From contig BCJX01000007.1 of assembly GCA_001600415.1 (NCBI GenBank), positions 936,689 to 1,000,688 on the forward strand: DNA of 64,000 nt. Direction: 5' to 3'. The notes under the pieces are model-generated. The model saw only the letters and a list, made by a program, of their open reading frames with translations. It did not search any database and was not told where the DNA came from. The stretch comes from Pascua guehoae. Its lineage: Eukaryota > Basidiomycota > Tremellomycetes > Trichosporonales > Trichosporonaceae. The position numbers were made by a program, and so were the translations under genes. The stretch's first letter is position 1; every line of letters begins with the position of its first letter. Below, piece after piece: positions 12,141 to 23,676 of the stretch.

Positions 12141-12492
12141 GGTTCCATGGGAGCTAATGCGAGGCTGGCAATTCACGCAATTCGGTCCATGTGGATCGAC
12201 AAATAGAAAGTCGCAGGGGACCAGTGCAAATGGGACCCGTACCTGGAGGAGAAGACTTGAACGGTGGTGTTGGATCCGAAACATTTGGTCGTGCTCGGCA
12301 GCCCGTACTGTTTTGGACAAGTTCTAGTCGTTCCTGCGATTCAACTAGCGTCTGGATTCCAGCGTCGGCACTGTCTGTAGGTTAGAGCAGCTTGGTCCGT
12401 GGTATTCAGAGAGAGATAAGGATTGAAAGACGGATGAATTTCAACTCGAACATCAGACGGAAAAACGTCAGAAAAGGGAAAAAAAAAATCAA

Positions 12493-12606
12493 GGTCAATA
12501 CCTTTGATGTCTTACAAACCGTTACGGTGGGGACGCACAGTTGGAAGCATGGTCTATACCTTTGATGTCTTACAGACTGTTAACGGTGGGGAGTGAGGAC
12601 GCACAG
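12493..12606. repeat. Direct repeat of about 50 bp, two copies
   Basis: 12493-12540 and 12551-12606 share TACCTTTGATGTCTTACA, then a CGTTACGGTGGGG / TGTTAACGGTGGGG block and GGACGCACAG. The second copy has a small insertion. Confidence 0.85.
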
Positions 12607-13658
12607 GTCAAAGTTGAAGCGCATGTCGAAACACGCGTCCTTGGTCGAGTAGGAAAACACTTAGGTACACATCTGCAACGGCACCACATGGTCGTTACCC
12701 CATGCATTGCACACAGTTGGGGAAAGCTGTGTTCTGACCGACTCTGGACACTCGACGATGTCCACTGGGCATTTCTTTTGGGGCGGCGAGGGACTACTGC
12801 AACTCTCCAGCCTTTCCGGAATTTGGCGCGGAAAATATCCAGGCTGAAGAAAACAGTCACAGGATCGTCGAGATTGAGTACTGTAGTGTGTTTGGGACGT
12901 AACCGTGCGCACCGGTTAGGCTACGCATGACGAGACCGATACGGAAAGGATTTACTCGCCACTATGAGAGGGGCGAAAGGGCGTATTACCCGCCACTTGA
13001 ACTCTCCACATGCCACTTTGAGAGAATTTTTTTGCTTAACTTTACCCGCCCCGCCACATTGCCTCGTTTCCGTTCGCATCATCATTTGCACATGCAACAA
13101 AGGTTTGCCACACGCTCGCTACTGCCCGCCTCCACCTTTGGGGTGCACACAAGTGCCTCTGTTTGCACACACATGGATGCACGTTGACAACCGGCGCGTC
13201 GAGGCTGTACCGTAGGCTCTCTTGATTGAATACATGTTTTGGGTGTGGCTCCAAATTGCCATTCAGGCTTAGGCCACTTGCTGCGTTTGCTACCGACATG
13301 TGCGGACGACTAGCACACTGATGAGCTACTAAACGCAGCTTCTTTTTCTCTCCCTCTGCCATTACCGCAGGTAAGCGCGAAATAAAGTGTCCATGCGCCC
13401 TCACGTTCCAGAACTCAATCCAGAAGCATTCCGGCCCCTCCCAACACCTACACTAGTGAGTACGCCATACACGCCATCCGTCCGTGCGTCGTCGCTGGAA
13501 TTGTATCGTCTTGTTTTCCGCGGCCCGCGGTGTGCCGTGTGCCACGACCGGCCTCGCCACACGCCACACGACATTAGCACGAGGCATGAATAGGTGACTA
13601 CCAGATGGAACACCACGTTACCTCGAGTAGAGTTTGTCTGGACGGCTGTAACGGTGAG

Positions 13659-13725
13659 TAACGTGTAAAGTTAACGTGTTAACGTGCTGACGTGGCTAAC
13701 GTGGCCAACGTGGCTAACGTGGCCG
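13659..13725. repeat. 9-bp tandem repeat (AACGTGGCT variants)
   Basis: Seven or so degenerate units read TAACGTGTA, TTAACGTG, GACGTGGCT, AACGTGGCC and so on, becoming more regular toward the right end. Confidence 0.75.
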
Positions 13726-16700
13726 CCGGGGGCGCTGGTTCTCAGGGGAGAGGCAGAGTAACCCATTTCGCCATGTTTTGAATCGGCAAGTGCTTTGAAT
13801 GGTAATGCCACACTGTGGCAAAAAGAGTTTATGCGTTGCAGTACCAGAGTTTGTCGTGTTACCACAGCATTAAGGTTTATCCCGCTGCCCCGCCACAAGC
13901 GTTTACGTCAGAACCATTGCAATCGTCTTGCCGGTTAGTTTTCACAGCACGATTGCGTTTTTTTGCGGCTTTCGGCAGTTCCGTTGTCTGTTCATCGGCA
14001 AGTCGTGTGCCTAGCGGGCACACGTACTACCCAAAGAGATGCATGTACTTGAACTCGGCCATGGTTTGGTGTGCCTGGATGAACCTTGTTAGTCGGCCGT
14101 GGGCACCGGGCGTTACTCTGCTCCGTCCTAATGTCACATCTGAACCTAAACAAGGTTGCACTAGAGAGCCAGGGGTTGTGTGCCAAAGTTTGGACACCAC
14201 CTTGTGAGGACAAAGCCAGCCAGAGGGACGGACATACCTGAGAGGGACTGGAGCGTCAAGGGGCGACAGACAAGACGTCTCGTCTCTCTCGTCAGGATGC
14301 TTGTTTACAGCACGGATCTGGAATCGAACAAACTGCTGCGCACACGTCAGCCTAATAGAAGCAAATCTTCCATAGCTGCGGTACAAACCTAACCAACTGA
14401 CCAATACCAAGCAGGGCAGTATGATAAGGGGGAAAGGGAGACGACGACGCAAAAACAGAGTGCTTGCTGTTCGGCACCATCGGCACCATCGGATTGTGAG
14501 GCCCAGCCAGCTCCACGATTTGAAGGGCCAACACATACCAATCTCCGCTACGAGCGAGAGCACATGGTGGCTCTCCGGGACTGTGGACCAACGTCCGTCG
14601 TTATCTGATACTCATGGCTCGCTTTGGCGTCCTACTCTGCGTTAGCTCCGCGCTATGAACGCAGTCACGAGGGCGGTCACGAGAGCAACTAGTTAGTCGG
14701 GTGGAGTCGGTGGAGCTGGTTACCCGACGCGCAAGCGCGAGATCCGTCCGCCACCCCACCGCAGAAAGAGAGAAAGAGGGTGGTGTCGGAAACTCGGTAA
14801 AGACACGGCAACGACGCGGTACAAGGCACAGGATGGTGTTTAGTGGGGAGCTGAGCGCGACGCGATACAGTTCCTGTTCCTTGCTTACCAAATTGTGGAG
14901 GACGTGAGGGAGCGACAATGGACGAATCATGTCGAGGCTAGATGATGCACAACAAAGGTAAAAAAGTAATAACCATCATTGCTGTGATTGTCACGCACTG
15001 TGCCTTTGTGCGGTGGGTGGCGATGCCCATCATCACCATCGCATTGCAGGGGGGCAGGGCCTGATCGGCCGACCACGTCGTGCCGTGCCACACAATGTGA
15101 TCGAGGAGAGATCCTCTGCTAGACCCCACTTTTCTAGTAGTCAAGGTTCAACGTACTCGACCGGCCACGAGCTCGAGCGCTCTGTCCAGTCTGGGCACTC
15201 TGGGCACGAGGGGTGGTGCATGTTTGGGAACATTCCAGCTGTCGGCATCCAGAGGGGACCATCTTGTTGTTGGATAGCAACGGGACACATGAGAGAGAGA
15301 TCTATAATCCCCCTCAGAGATCTACAATACCGTAGCACACGGGTTGTGCCCAGTGCAACAACAGGATACCGATCCCAGGTTGTGCCCAGTGCATCAAGAG
15401 GACACTGATGCTACTATTGACGACGGAACATGCCGAAAAGGGCGCGTAAAGACGCGGCCCGCCTCGACCGTCATCTGTGCGCCGCCACATGCCGTGTCCG
15501 TCACAGAGTAGCGCACGCTTGTCTGCAACGCCAACTCAAACTATCGACCTGGCGTCATGAGCATGACATGGTATGGGGCGACTGGCCTACTGGGCCGAGT
15601 GTTTTGGGCATCGCCACTGCCACCATGTCGCTGTCATCTGCCACCGTGCCTCGTGCGCCTCTTTCGCCGCTTGGTTTCCCATAATTCCCTTTGCAGTAAG
15701 TGGACTAATTTGTGCGCCGTAGCGCGACCTTTAATCCGTGTCTCTGTTGTCTCTCCGCGGCTCGGGTCAGTTGTCTCACATTCTTGTGCCTCGATAGCCG
15801 TGTAGAGTTTAGCCGTCTTTCTCGGAAATGTCTAGGCTGTATGGGTGTGTTGTTTGTGTGTAGGGGTGTGTGTGATGTGTGTGTGCGTGTGATGTGTAAT
15901 GGGGTCAAGTGTCCAGGGAGCATGCACTTGAGGCCCCACCGCCACCGAGGGGGGGTCCTCAAGTGCATAAACTGCCGAGTGCACGTCCAATGTGGCAAGA
16001 GGGCACATTTTCCCACAAACGTGCAATATACACTAGGCGTTTCTGGCCCTGCGTGGCGTTGGCGCCACGGTTGCATTAAGACTCGATGGACGAGATCGGG
16101 AAACATGGCAGTGGCGGCGCAGGTGACGATGGCGGGCGGGATGGCGCGCTCCCCAGGTTTTCCAGACCGGGGAGCGCGTCGAATCGAGAGCCACACGTAC
16201 ACACGTCCGACAATAGTTTACCTTTGGTGTGGCGCCGTAAACTAGCTTGCAGACACCGGTGTCCAAGAATGTCAGTCTTGTTCGGACTCGGTGCTCTGTG
16301 CCTCGCAACTATCGAGTTTACTGGTTGCATTCCCACAACATAGCATGCCATCTTGTCGGTGTTCCGGCAATTATAGTGATAGGGTTAAACCTCTCATGCC
16401 GGGCTTCGCAGTTTCAGTTGTGCATGATGTGGTGCAGCAATACATAGGTGGGGGTTTGTCGGGTTACCGGGTTTCAATTGAACAGTAGTTTGGAGCACTG
16501 TGCCTGCTCAAGTGCCTGCCTGTCTCCTGGGCCGTTTGGGTACAATATCAGGTGTTTGGTGCGGGTGGCGTACAGTCGCGCCGCGCACCGCGGGGCAGGC
16601 GACAGAACAAACGTGATCTGCTGTACGGTGGGTTTGTGTCGGTGTCTGCTCTGGCGTGCCGAGTGGAGTTGGTGGCCGCCGACAGAGAGCACATGACGGT

Positions 16701-17689
16701 AGACAGGCACCGTACTAGCCTGTAGCAGACCGCCCGTCGGACTGGGTAGCTCTACTGTACCAGTGGCAAAGCTCCACTGTTGGTAATGGCATTACAAACT
16801 GTTGTCACCACCCCTCGATGAGATGACCCGATAGTTGGCTTTGAGGCGGCACAAGGCCGGCAGAGCTTGAGCTTGTCTTTCGTCATGACGGTCTATCCAA
16901 ACCGTAAGCTTGTGCTGCATGGTAGACCTCTCGTCCTGGGTTGGGATGCCTCTTTGATGTCCAGGGGTGGAGTGCACATGTTCCCTTGTCTCTGCACAAC
17001 GCTGTGGGCCCTGGCGTGCTGGGGATTATTGGGCCCTGAGCGGCAGTGATGCGCGCTTGCTGCACAGTAGCTTGCTGCTTGCCGCTATCTCTATCTCGGC
17101 GGGCGGTGCCTGCCGCCTTTATCCTTTGGACTTTGGACAGTCTCACCACCACACTCTGTGTCCGCCGCACGCCCTCCACTTGTTGTCTCGTCTGGTACTC
17201 GTCTCCACTCCACTCCGACCCCACCGATCCACCGACGCCACAGAACGCCACGAAGAAGGCGCCAATGGACACCATCTCGCACACTTCCCTGCACTATGAC
17301 GAATGCTGATCCACTACTGCACCCACTGCAATGCATGCGTACGCTTTTGGAGCTGCCCCTTGTCGCCCCCACGACACCTCCTAATGCACCTCGTGCGCCC
17401 TTCAGGTCCGAGGGGGGAGTGCGCGCGGAGGGACAACCAACGCATGCATCCCCCCTTTTGATGTCCAAACTCTGTCTGCCACTTGGCGATGCCACAAAAA
17501 GACTTTGTTGACGTTGCCGACTAGCGTCGACGTGACAGTCGCGCGCTTTCCGTGCATGTCCTGTAGGTAGGGTAGTTTGGAGGGATGAGCAGGCACGGCG
17601 CGACGCAACAAGGAATTCTTTCCAATACCTGTCAAAGCCTCGAGGGCCCGAGAGTTGAGAGGTGGAACATGGTCTGACTAGAGAATAAC

Positions 17690-17735
17690 GATAAAAAAAC
17701 AAAAAAAAAAGCCCGCAGGACCGGAGTGAAACCCG
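17690..17735 (-). other. tRNA-like T-arm fragment followed by an oligo-T tract
   Basis: On the minus strand a B-box-like GGTTTCACTCC (17733-17723) with partial CCGG/CCGG pairing is followed by ten Ts (17710-17701), as in a Pol III terminator. No matching 5' acceptor strand, A box or anticodon arm was found, so this is at most a tRNA or SINE relic. Confidence 0.2.
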
Positions 17736-19842
17736 GATCTGGGTCACCAAAGAGTCCTTGTCGCCTAGGCATCTAGTGGGAAAACGCCAACCTACTGCAC
17801 TCTGCTATGGCGCTGTACCTTGTTTTTTTTTTCTCCTCGGACGGGCCGCATGAACGGCCTGTACCGGGACAAGTTTGTAATTTTGCAGGGTTTAAAAAAG
17901 TACAGGGTCCGGGTTGCAGGGTCGGCAAGGATGCAGGGTCCCAAAAGTGACTCTAGCGCATTATACGTAGGTGGCCCCCAGGTAGAAAGTGGAGTCTCTC
18001 TGTATTTTTTTCTCTCTTGTGGGCCAGAACAGGCACGGCGACCCAGACGAGTGGGACAGGTGCAACAACTGAGGGGGGCCATGCGTCAATATCCAACATG
18101 CGTCTAGGCTCAACTCCAAATCAGGAAAACATACCGCCAGCATTCTCAGGGTCCCCCGTCCCTCTCTGCGTCGAGAAAAATGAAATACAGTGAACCCGGA
18201 CGGGGGGGGGGAGGGGATTGGGGTCGCGCTACGACATGCATCCAACCACAGGCGCTCTGTGCATCTCGCTCGTTCGCAACGGCTCTCCGTCCAACAGGGA
18301 CTTTTCATCCTCGGCATGTGGACGCCGCTACGGCATGGGGCCCTGCAAGTGCTAACACTGCTCCCTCGCGGCCCACTCTTTCACGCCCCAGTCACAACAA
18401 GCGCCGCATGAGCACACAATGAACACCAGTGGAGCTGGCCAAAAAGCATGTGAGCCAGAGTTTCGAGGAGCACGTGTGGCCCAGCCAAGCCTTAAGCCTC
18501 CCTCGTGGCCGCGACACCGCCTGGCGCGCCTGGAGGCCTGGAGCAGGCCCGGAGCAGCCCACCGGCTACAGCAGGCATAGCAAGGGCGACGAGGATGTGG
18601 GGTCGGGTCGGGTTGGGGGGGAGTGCAAGCGCAAGGGCCTAGCAATTGTGTGCCGTGCTGTGCTTTGCGGCGCCTGTGCCAGGTCCCAAAAGTCGATGTG
18701 AGCCCATTTGGCCGGTGAGGGGGCAAAAGGGATCAAGGGGGAGGGGGGGAACGAGGGGGGGGCAGGGGATGAGGGATACGTACATGCGTACGCTTGTTTT
18801 CCCTGGTACCGTACGTCAAGACTGTGGCACCCCAGCATCCGGCTCTTTGATTTGGTACAGCCATTCTGCCTCGAATCTCGTCCCCAAGCCTCTTGGCTGA
18901 CGCCCCCGATGCCTACCGGGCGCGCACGCCTCCCCCAGCCAGACAGCCCAGGCAGGCAGCCATCAGAGGCGGGGGTGGCTGCTTGCCCGCAAGCTGCATG
19001 CCAGCCTGGGTTGTGGCTTACTTTGGATGCCTTGCCCGCAGCAGACGAGACAGACGCCTGCGGCTATTGCCCCTGTGGGTCCACCAACCAAGTCGAGCAC
19101 GACAAGACGGGCGGTACGAGCCGCACTTGAGCCTGGAAGCGATCGATCGACGGAACGAAGACCCGAGGAATGGCCTACAGTGTCGTCGTATGGTGAGTTG
19201 CATTTGGTGCGCGCGCGCGCACCCAAACCAAACCTGGGTTCTCTCTGGCTCGTCGGCGGTCGGTCCGTCTGGTCGGTCTCTGCTCTGGCTCTGGCTCAGT
19301 CTGGCTTGCTGGCTGGTACGCTTTCAGTCAGTCACACACTGTGTCTGTGTCTCTGCTCTCTGTATCATGCCGTCTGGCGCCTGTTCCCCAAGCGGCCACT
19401 AGTTCTTTAGTCTGGACATATACAACACAAACCCCCGGTTCTTTCGAAGATCGCCTTCGCCCACCGCAGTCCCAGTTCCTCCCCCTCCCCACCTCTTCCC
19501 TCTCGTCGCCCGTGTCAACTCTTGAACACTTGTCGTCGCCCTCTCTGCCCCCTCCCTTCTTGCCCTTTAAAACTCATACATCTACCGGCACCTTCTCTTC
19601 CCCCCCACCTTCCCTATCAACCTTACTCCTCCCCGCTTCAAGCCCAGCCCAGCCAGCCAGCCAGCCCACCAGCCAGCTTGCTCACTCGCTCGCTTCCTTG
19701 CCTCCCTACCTTGCTTGCCCCCCATCGCTCACTCTTCCATCTACCTACCCCTACTTCTTTACCCATTCCACACTCTTCGCTTCCCATTCCCTACCCTACC
19801 CACACCACGCACCCTCCTTCCAGTCCGTGGTACCCGATCGCG

Positions 19843-21457
19843 ATGGACAAGTACCCCATGGCCGCCAACAATACACAACAATACGTCGCGTTTGGAACCT
19901 ACAACGGCTTCTCCACCGCGGGGCGCCGACCTCCACCACCACCTCTCCCGCTCACGCCCATGACCGTCCCCGCCGAGCAACCCTCTGGAGCAGACTACTT
20001 TGCCTGCCGCGACTACGGCACGGGCCCCTATTCGACGCCACCCTACAGTGATACCGTCAGCCCGACGGCGCCAAGCATGACCATGAGCTTGAGCACAAGC
20101 GCGCCAACCTCGGCCGTAAGCGCGACGACGCCCATTTCCACCACCCACTCGCAGCCTCCGTCCCAGCTGCCCGCCGCGGCGGCCCCGGCTCCTGGCACAA
20201 ACTCTGCACCAGCCGTCCACGCAATGTCCGCATCGGCATCGACGCCCGGCATCACGTCGTCGCCGACGTCACGCCGCGATTCAGGTTCTGGTACTGGCAC
20301 TGGTTCCGGATCAGCAGCGCCGGTCGCAGACTACGACACGTACTCGCCCCTGAACGGCATGCCGGAAGCCGAGTCGGTCGTCATCCCCCCGCTCGTTTCG
20401 CCCTCTGTGCAGTGGCCGCACAGCGACTTTGACGACTGGGACGCGCTCCCCGACCTTTTGCGCCAGGACCGCAAGGCCGACTTTTCACCGCGCAGGCCGA
20501 TGAACAGTGAGTGGTGGCGGAATTATCCGCACCTCCCCTCAGGGGTGTGATTACTACCTGCTTGTTGCCACCGTGCCTGCCTTCGTCATCACCACCACAA
20601 CCACAGTGGCTGACATGCAAACAGTCTATTTCATCTACATGCGCGTCCGCCGCCCCGAGCTGGCACTGCACAACCCAAACCTGTCGACGGGCGACCTGTC
20701 CAAGCTCCTAGGCAAGGAGTGGAACAGCATGACCCCTGACCAAAAGGCGCCATGGAACGAGCTCGCCGAGCGCCTCATGCGGGCATTCAAGAAAAAGTTT
20801 CCCGACTACCAGTACGAGAGGGGAGGCGGCAAGAAGATGCTGCGCAAGCGGCCACGCTCGGCGCCGTCGTCGTTTGCGCTCCTGACGCCACCACACGCCA
20901 TGGTCGAGGCTGCCGCGCGCCGTGGAACACACATGGCCCGCTACGAGCTGCATTGGGACCCCCACCACCACCACGCCCAGTACGCTGCCCACCCGCACGC
21001 CGCTGCCCAGTATGCCCAGTACCCCCAGTACGCTCAACACGCCCAGTACGAGCATTCGCAACATCAGCAGCACCCGCAGCACTCGCCTGTCCACATGCAC
21101 CAGCACCCCCTGCAGCAGCAGCAACAGCAACAGCAGCACCCGCGCACGCACCCCGTCGGGCACGCCCCACTGCCCCCGACGCCGACGTCGATGGCTTACC
21201 CTGCCTCGGTGACACCCACGACGCCTGCATTCTCGCTCCCGCCCCCGCCTCAAGAGGCAAAGGACGGCGCACAGTACTACGAGTACCCCGCGACCAGCAC
21301 GCCGGGGTACGCAGTGCAGTACCAGCCCATCGAGTATACCGCCTCCGTCGACGCACCTGTCATTGCATGCGCACCGCCCGCGTACCCCTACGCACAGACC
21401 GAGTACGCCCCCGTCTACACCCAGGAGGTGTGGGACGAGTACCTGGTCCAACAGTAG
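19843..21457 (+). CDS. HMG-box (SOX/MATA type) transcription factor
   Basis: Exons 19843-20506 and 20625-21457 encode 498 residues. The HMG box spans about residues 217-287: RRPMN at the exon 1 end, then IYFIYMRVRRPELA, a KLLGKEWNSMTPDQK helix 2 and a long basic helix 3 ending FPDYQYERGGGKKMLRKR. RPMN and the conserved W and P residues place it with sequence-specific HMG proteins of the Ste11/Prf1/Rox1/SOX kind rather than HMGB. The intron splits the box just after RPMN. The N-terminus is Ser/Thr/Pro-rich; the C-terminus has His/Gln/Tyr-rich repeats (AQYAQYPQYAQHAQ) and a Q7 tract, typical of fungal activators. The ATG at 19843 follows a long C/T leader; an upstream in-frame ATG at 19522 is judged part of that leader. 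It could be the pheromone-response factor (Mat2/Prf1-like), but this cannot be settled from the sequence. Confidence 0.88.
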
Positions 21458-22699
21458 GGCAGCGCCACCAATGGCGTGTCCTCGACTGCAGCCCGTCTAC
21501 AACCGGGCCAACAACGTCGACATGTTCCCACCCATCCGCTTCCGAGCGCTAGTCGCTAAATACGGACTCTCCCGGACTCTTCCAACGCCCCCAAACCACT
21601 TGCTAGTTCTGGTAGTGAATTGGTGTCAACGTCGGAGCCACTTTTCTTTTTCTTCCGCCTTTTTTTTGCTCTCGTGTTTACGGTTTCTTTGGTCCTCTGG
21701 TCAAAATGACCTGCGCCTCCCATTGTAGAGTACAGCCCCCGCCTCTCCCCTCCTCTTTTTTCCCTGTCCCATGTTCTGTACGAGTACAATACGTAGACGA
21801 TGTTCATGCTATACGAATTCCATTACGCCGGGACCTGGTGCACGTTGCTATTCATGACGCCAAGAGCCCACTGCTAGAGTATTCATGACGCCGAGGCTGG
21901 TCGTGCACGTTGCCATTCAAGACGCCGACACCGCGTTGCACGTTGCTGCAGACCTGGAGCTGCCCGCCGCTTTGCCCGGAGCCCAATGGGTGCCGCCATT
22001 CGAAGCCCCGCGCGCCACCCGTCTTGGCAGTGGCCAGAACGCCGACCCCCACACACGGTCAGCAGTGCCCGCCGCACTACTGATAGCGAGCATGGTAGCG
22101 AACAACAAGTAGCGTGAAAAAAAGGCACGCCTCTTAGGCTCGTCTTACGCTCCTAGCCCTGTCTCACGACAATTAAACCTCCTCTGCTCGTGTGGGGATC
22201 GGCGGCGCACCAAGATCGTCTAGCATACGAGCTTGAGACAGACTTATCTCTCTCTCCAGACTAGCCGTTTCCCGACAACATTTTCCCGCCCAATGGACCA
22301 CAAAAGTCTACAGCAACAACACTACCATTCAACCAGTCGCAGTCGTGGATTCCAGTAATGTGTCCACCTGACACCAGTCTGTAGTCTAGCGCGCTACCGT
22401 CCTATCTCTCATGCTATCTCATCGCCCCCCACCAGTCGTAGCCTTTTTCCTCCCGCCCACGCTCCGTCAATAAGCGTGTTCCACACCTCCTCGTAGTGCG
22501 CACGTTCCTGGCATTTGTGCGCTATTGATGGTACTGGTACAGCACTGCGTACCTTGTCTTGCTACGTACACTCGCTTGTGTCGTGTGCACCCGGGTGTTT
22601 GGTGGCGGTGTCGGGCGTCTCGGGATTGACAGCTGATACACAACCGAAGGTGCTTGGCACCACGACTCTGTCATGGTCTCTTAAGTCATCACTGTTGCA

Positions 22700-23065
22700 G
22701 CCGTGCGACTGTCCCCGAACAATGTTCCACTATTGATTATTTCTTCTGCAACTGCTGGCAGTCGTGCAACTGTCCCGGAACTTGTTGCACCACTGGCTAT
22801 TCTTGTACCGCACTGCCGTGTTACAACTCAACTCGACTGCCACAGAGTTGTTCTGCACTGTTGTACACTTGACAATCTTGTCATCCTCTCTCAAGTCATC
22901 ATTATTGTGGCCCTGCGACTGTCCCCTGGCAATGTTGCACTACTCAATATTGTTTCTGTACTGTTGCAGACATGCGACCTCCCCCGAACATTGTTGCACT
23001 ACTGTATTCTTCTAGTTAGTGATGCACGATGCACTCTTGCGACTGCCCCCGAACAATGTTCCACT
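22700..23065. repeat. Degenerate satellite-like repeat, five core copies
   Basis: A core resembling GCGACTGTCCCCGAACAATG then TTSCACTA recurs at 22705, 22766, 22915, 22974 and 23039 (spacings 61, 149, 59, 65). The longer context (TCAAGTCATCA.TRTTG before and TATTCTTCT after) is also shared between some copies, suggesting a unit of about 60 bp with an insertion between copies two and three. Confidence 0.8.
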
Positions 23066-23546
23066 ACCACGATTCTTCTTTCACTGCCGTGTTGCATGTC
23101 AAATCTACTGCAACTGCTGTACGGCATTTTCTGCTGCGTATGACTGTGCTCCCATACCTGTCCTTCTGACCTGATCTACTACATCTACTCCTCTCCAACT
23201 CTGCCCTCTGCCACTCTCTGCTCTGCCACTCAGAGGCCCCGCCACTCTCCCGCCCATGCCACTTTACGCATCCATTACGGTATCCACACAGCTACCACTC
23301 TCTCTCATACTCCGTTACCGCATCCAGCCACCCCCACCCCCGTTCCACGCAATGCAAGCTGACAAGCTGACACCTCCTCGATCCATGATTCCCGAGCGGG
23401 CAAGCACCCAGACACTCAAGCGACAAGCGACGCAGCACCGCACCGTATCGACCCGGTCCCACCTCCTTCTGACCCGGCAGTACCGTACGAGTCGTACCGC
23501 GTCCTGCGTGCCTCGCGCATGCATCGTGGCTTGAGAGAAAGCCCTC

Positions 23547-23676
23547 CCCCCCTAACGGTGTCACTTCTCAGACCCCGCTACCGGTGTAACTCCCTACATC
23601 CCCCCTGTAGGTGTTGCCTCCCGTGCAACCAACCCCCTTTGGCTGTTACCTCGCTAATCCCCACTGGGTGACACCC
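23547..23676. repeat. Degenerate repeat of about 27 bp, five units
   Basis: Each unit has a CCCCC-rich start followed by a GGTGTNRC / GGTGTTGCC / GGCTGTTACC core. Units begin near 23547, 23573, 23600, 23630 and 23659. Confidence 0.6.

Larger units (their letters stand above)
7110..19842. other. 12.7-kb gene-poor island
   Basis: No gene with family-level support was found on either strand. Reading frames are short, do not join across plausible introns into recognisable domains, and shift register often. The stretch contains degenerate tandem repeats (11761-12140, 12493-12606, 13659-13725), B-box-like tRNA fragments (near 7662 and 17723), a possible decayed coding region (10378-11030), GT-rich DNA (15840-15900) and a G-rich patch (18180-18225). 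From about 19400 a pyrimidine-rich leader for the HMG gene begins. No LTRs, terminal inverted repeats or polymerase motifs were recognised. Confidence 0.6.

Noticed and set aside
19522..19842. N-terminal extension of the HMG protein from an upstream ATG
   Set aside because: The added 107 residues are translation of a C/T-rich leader (Pro/Ser/Leu), while the ATG at 19843 follows the same leader pattern as other genes here.
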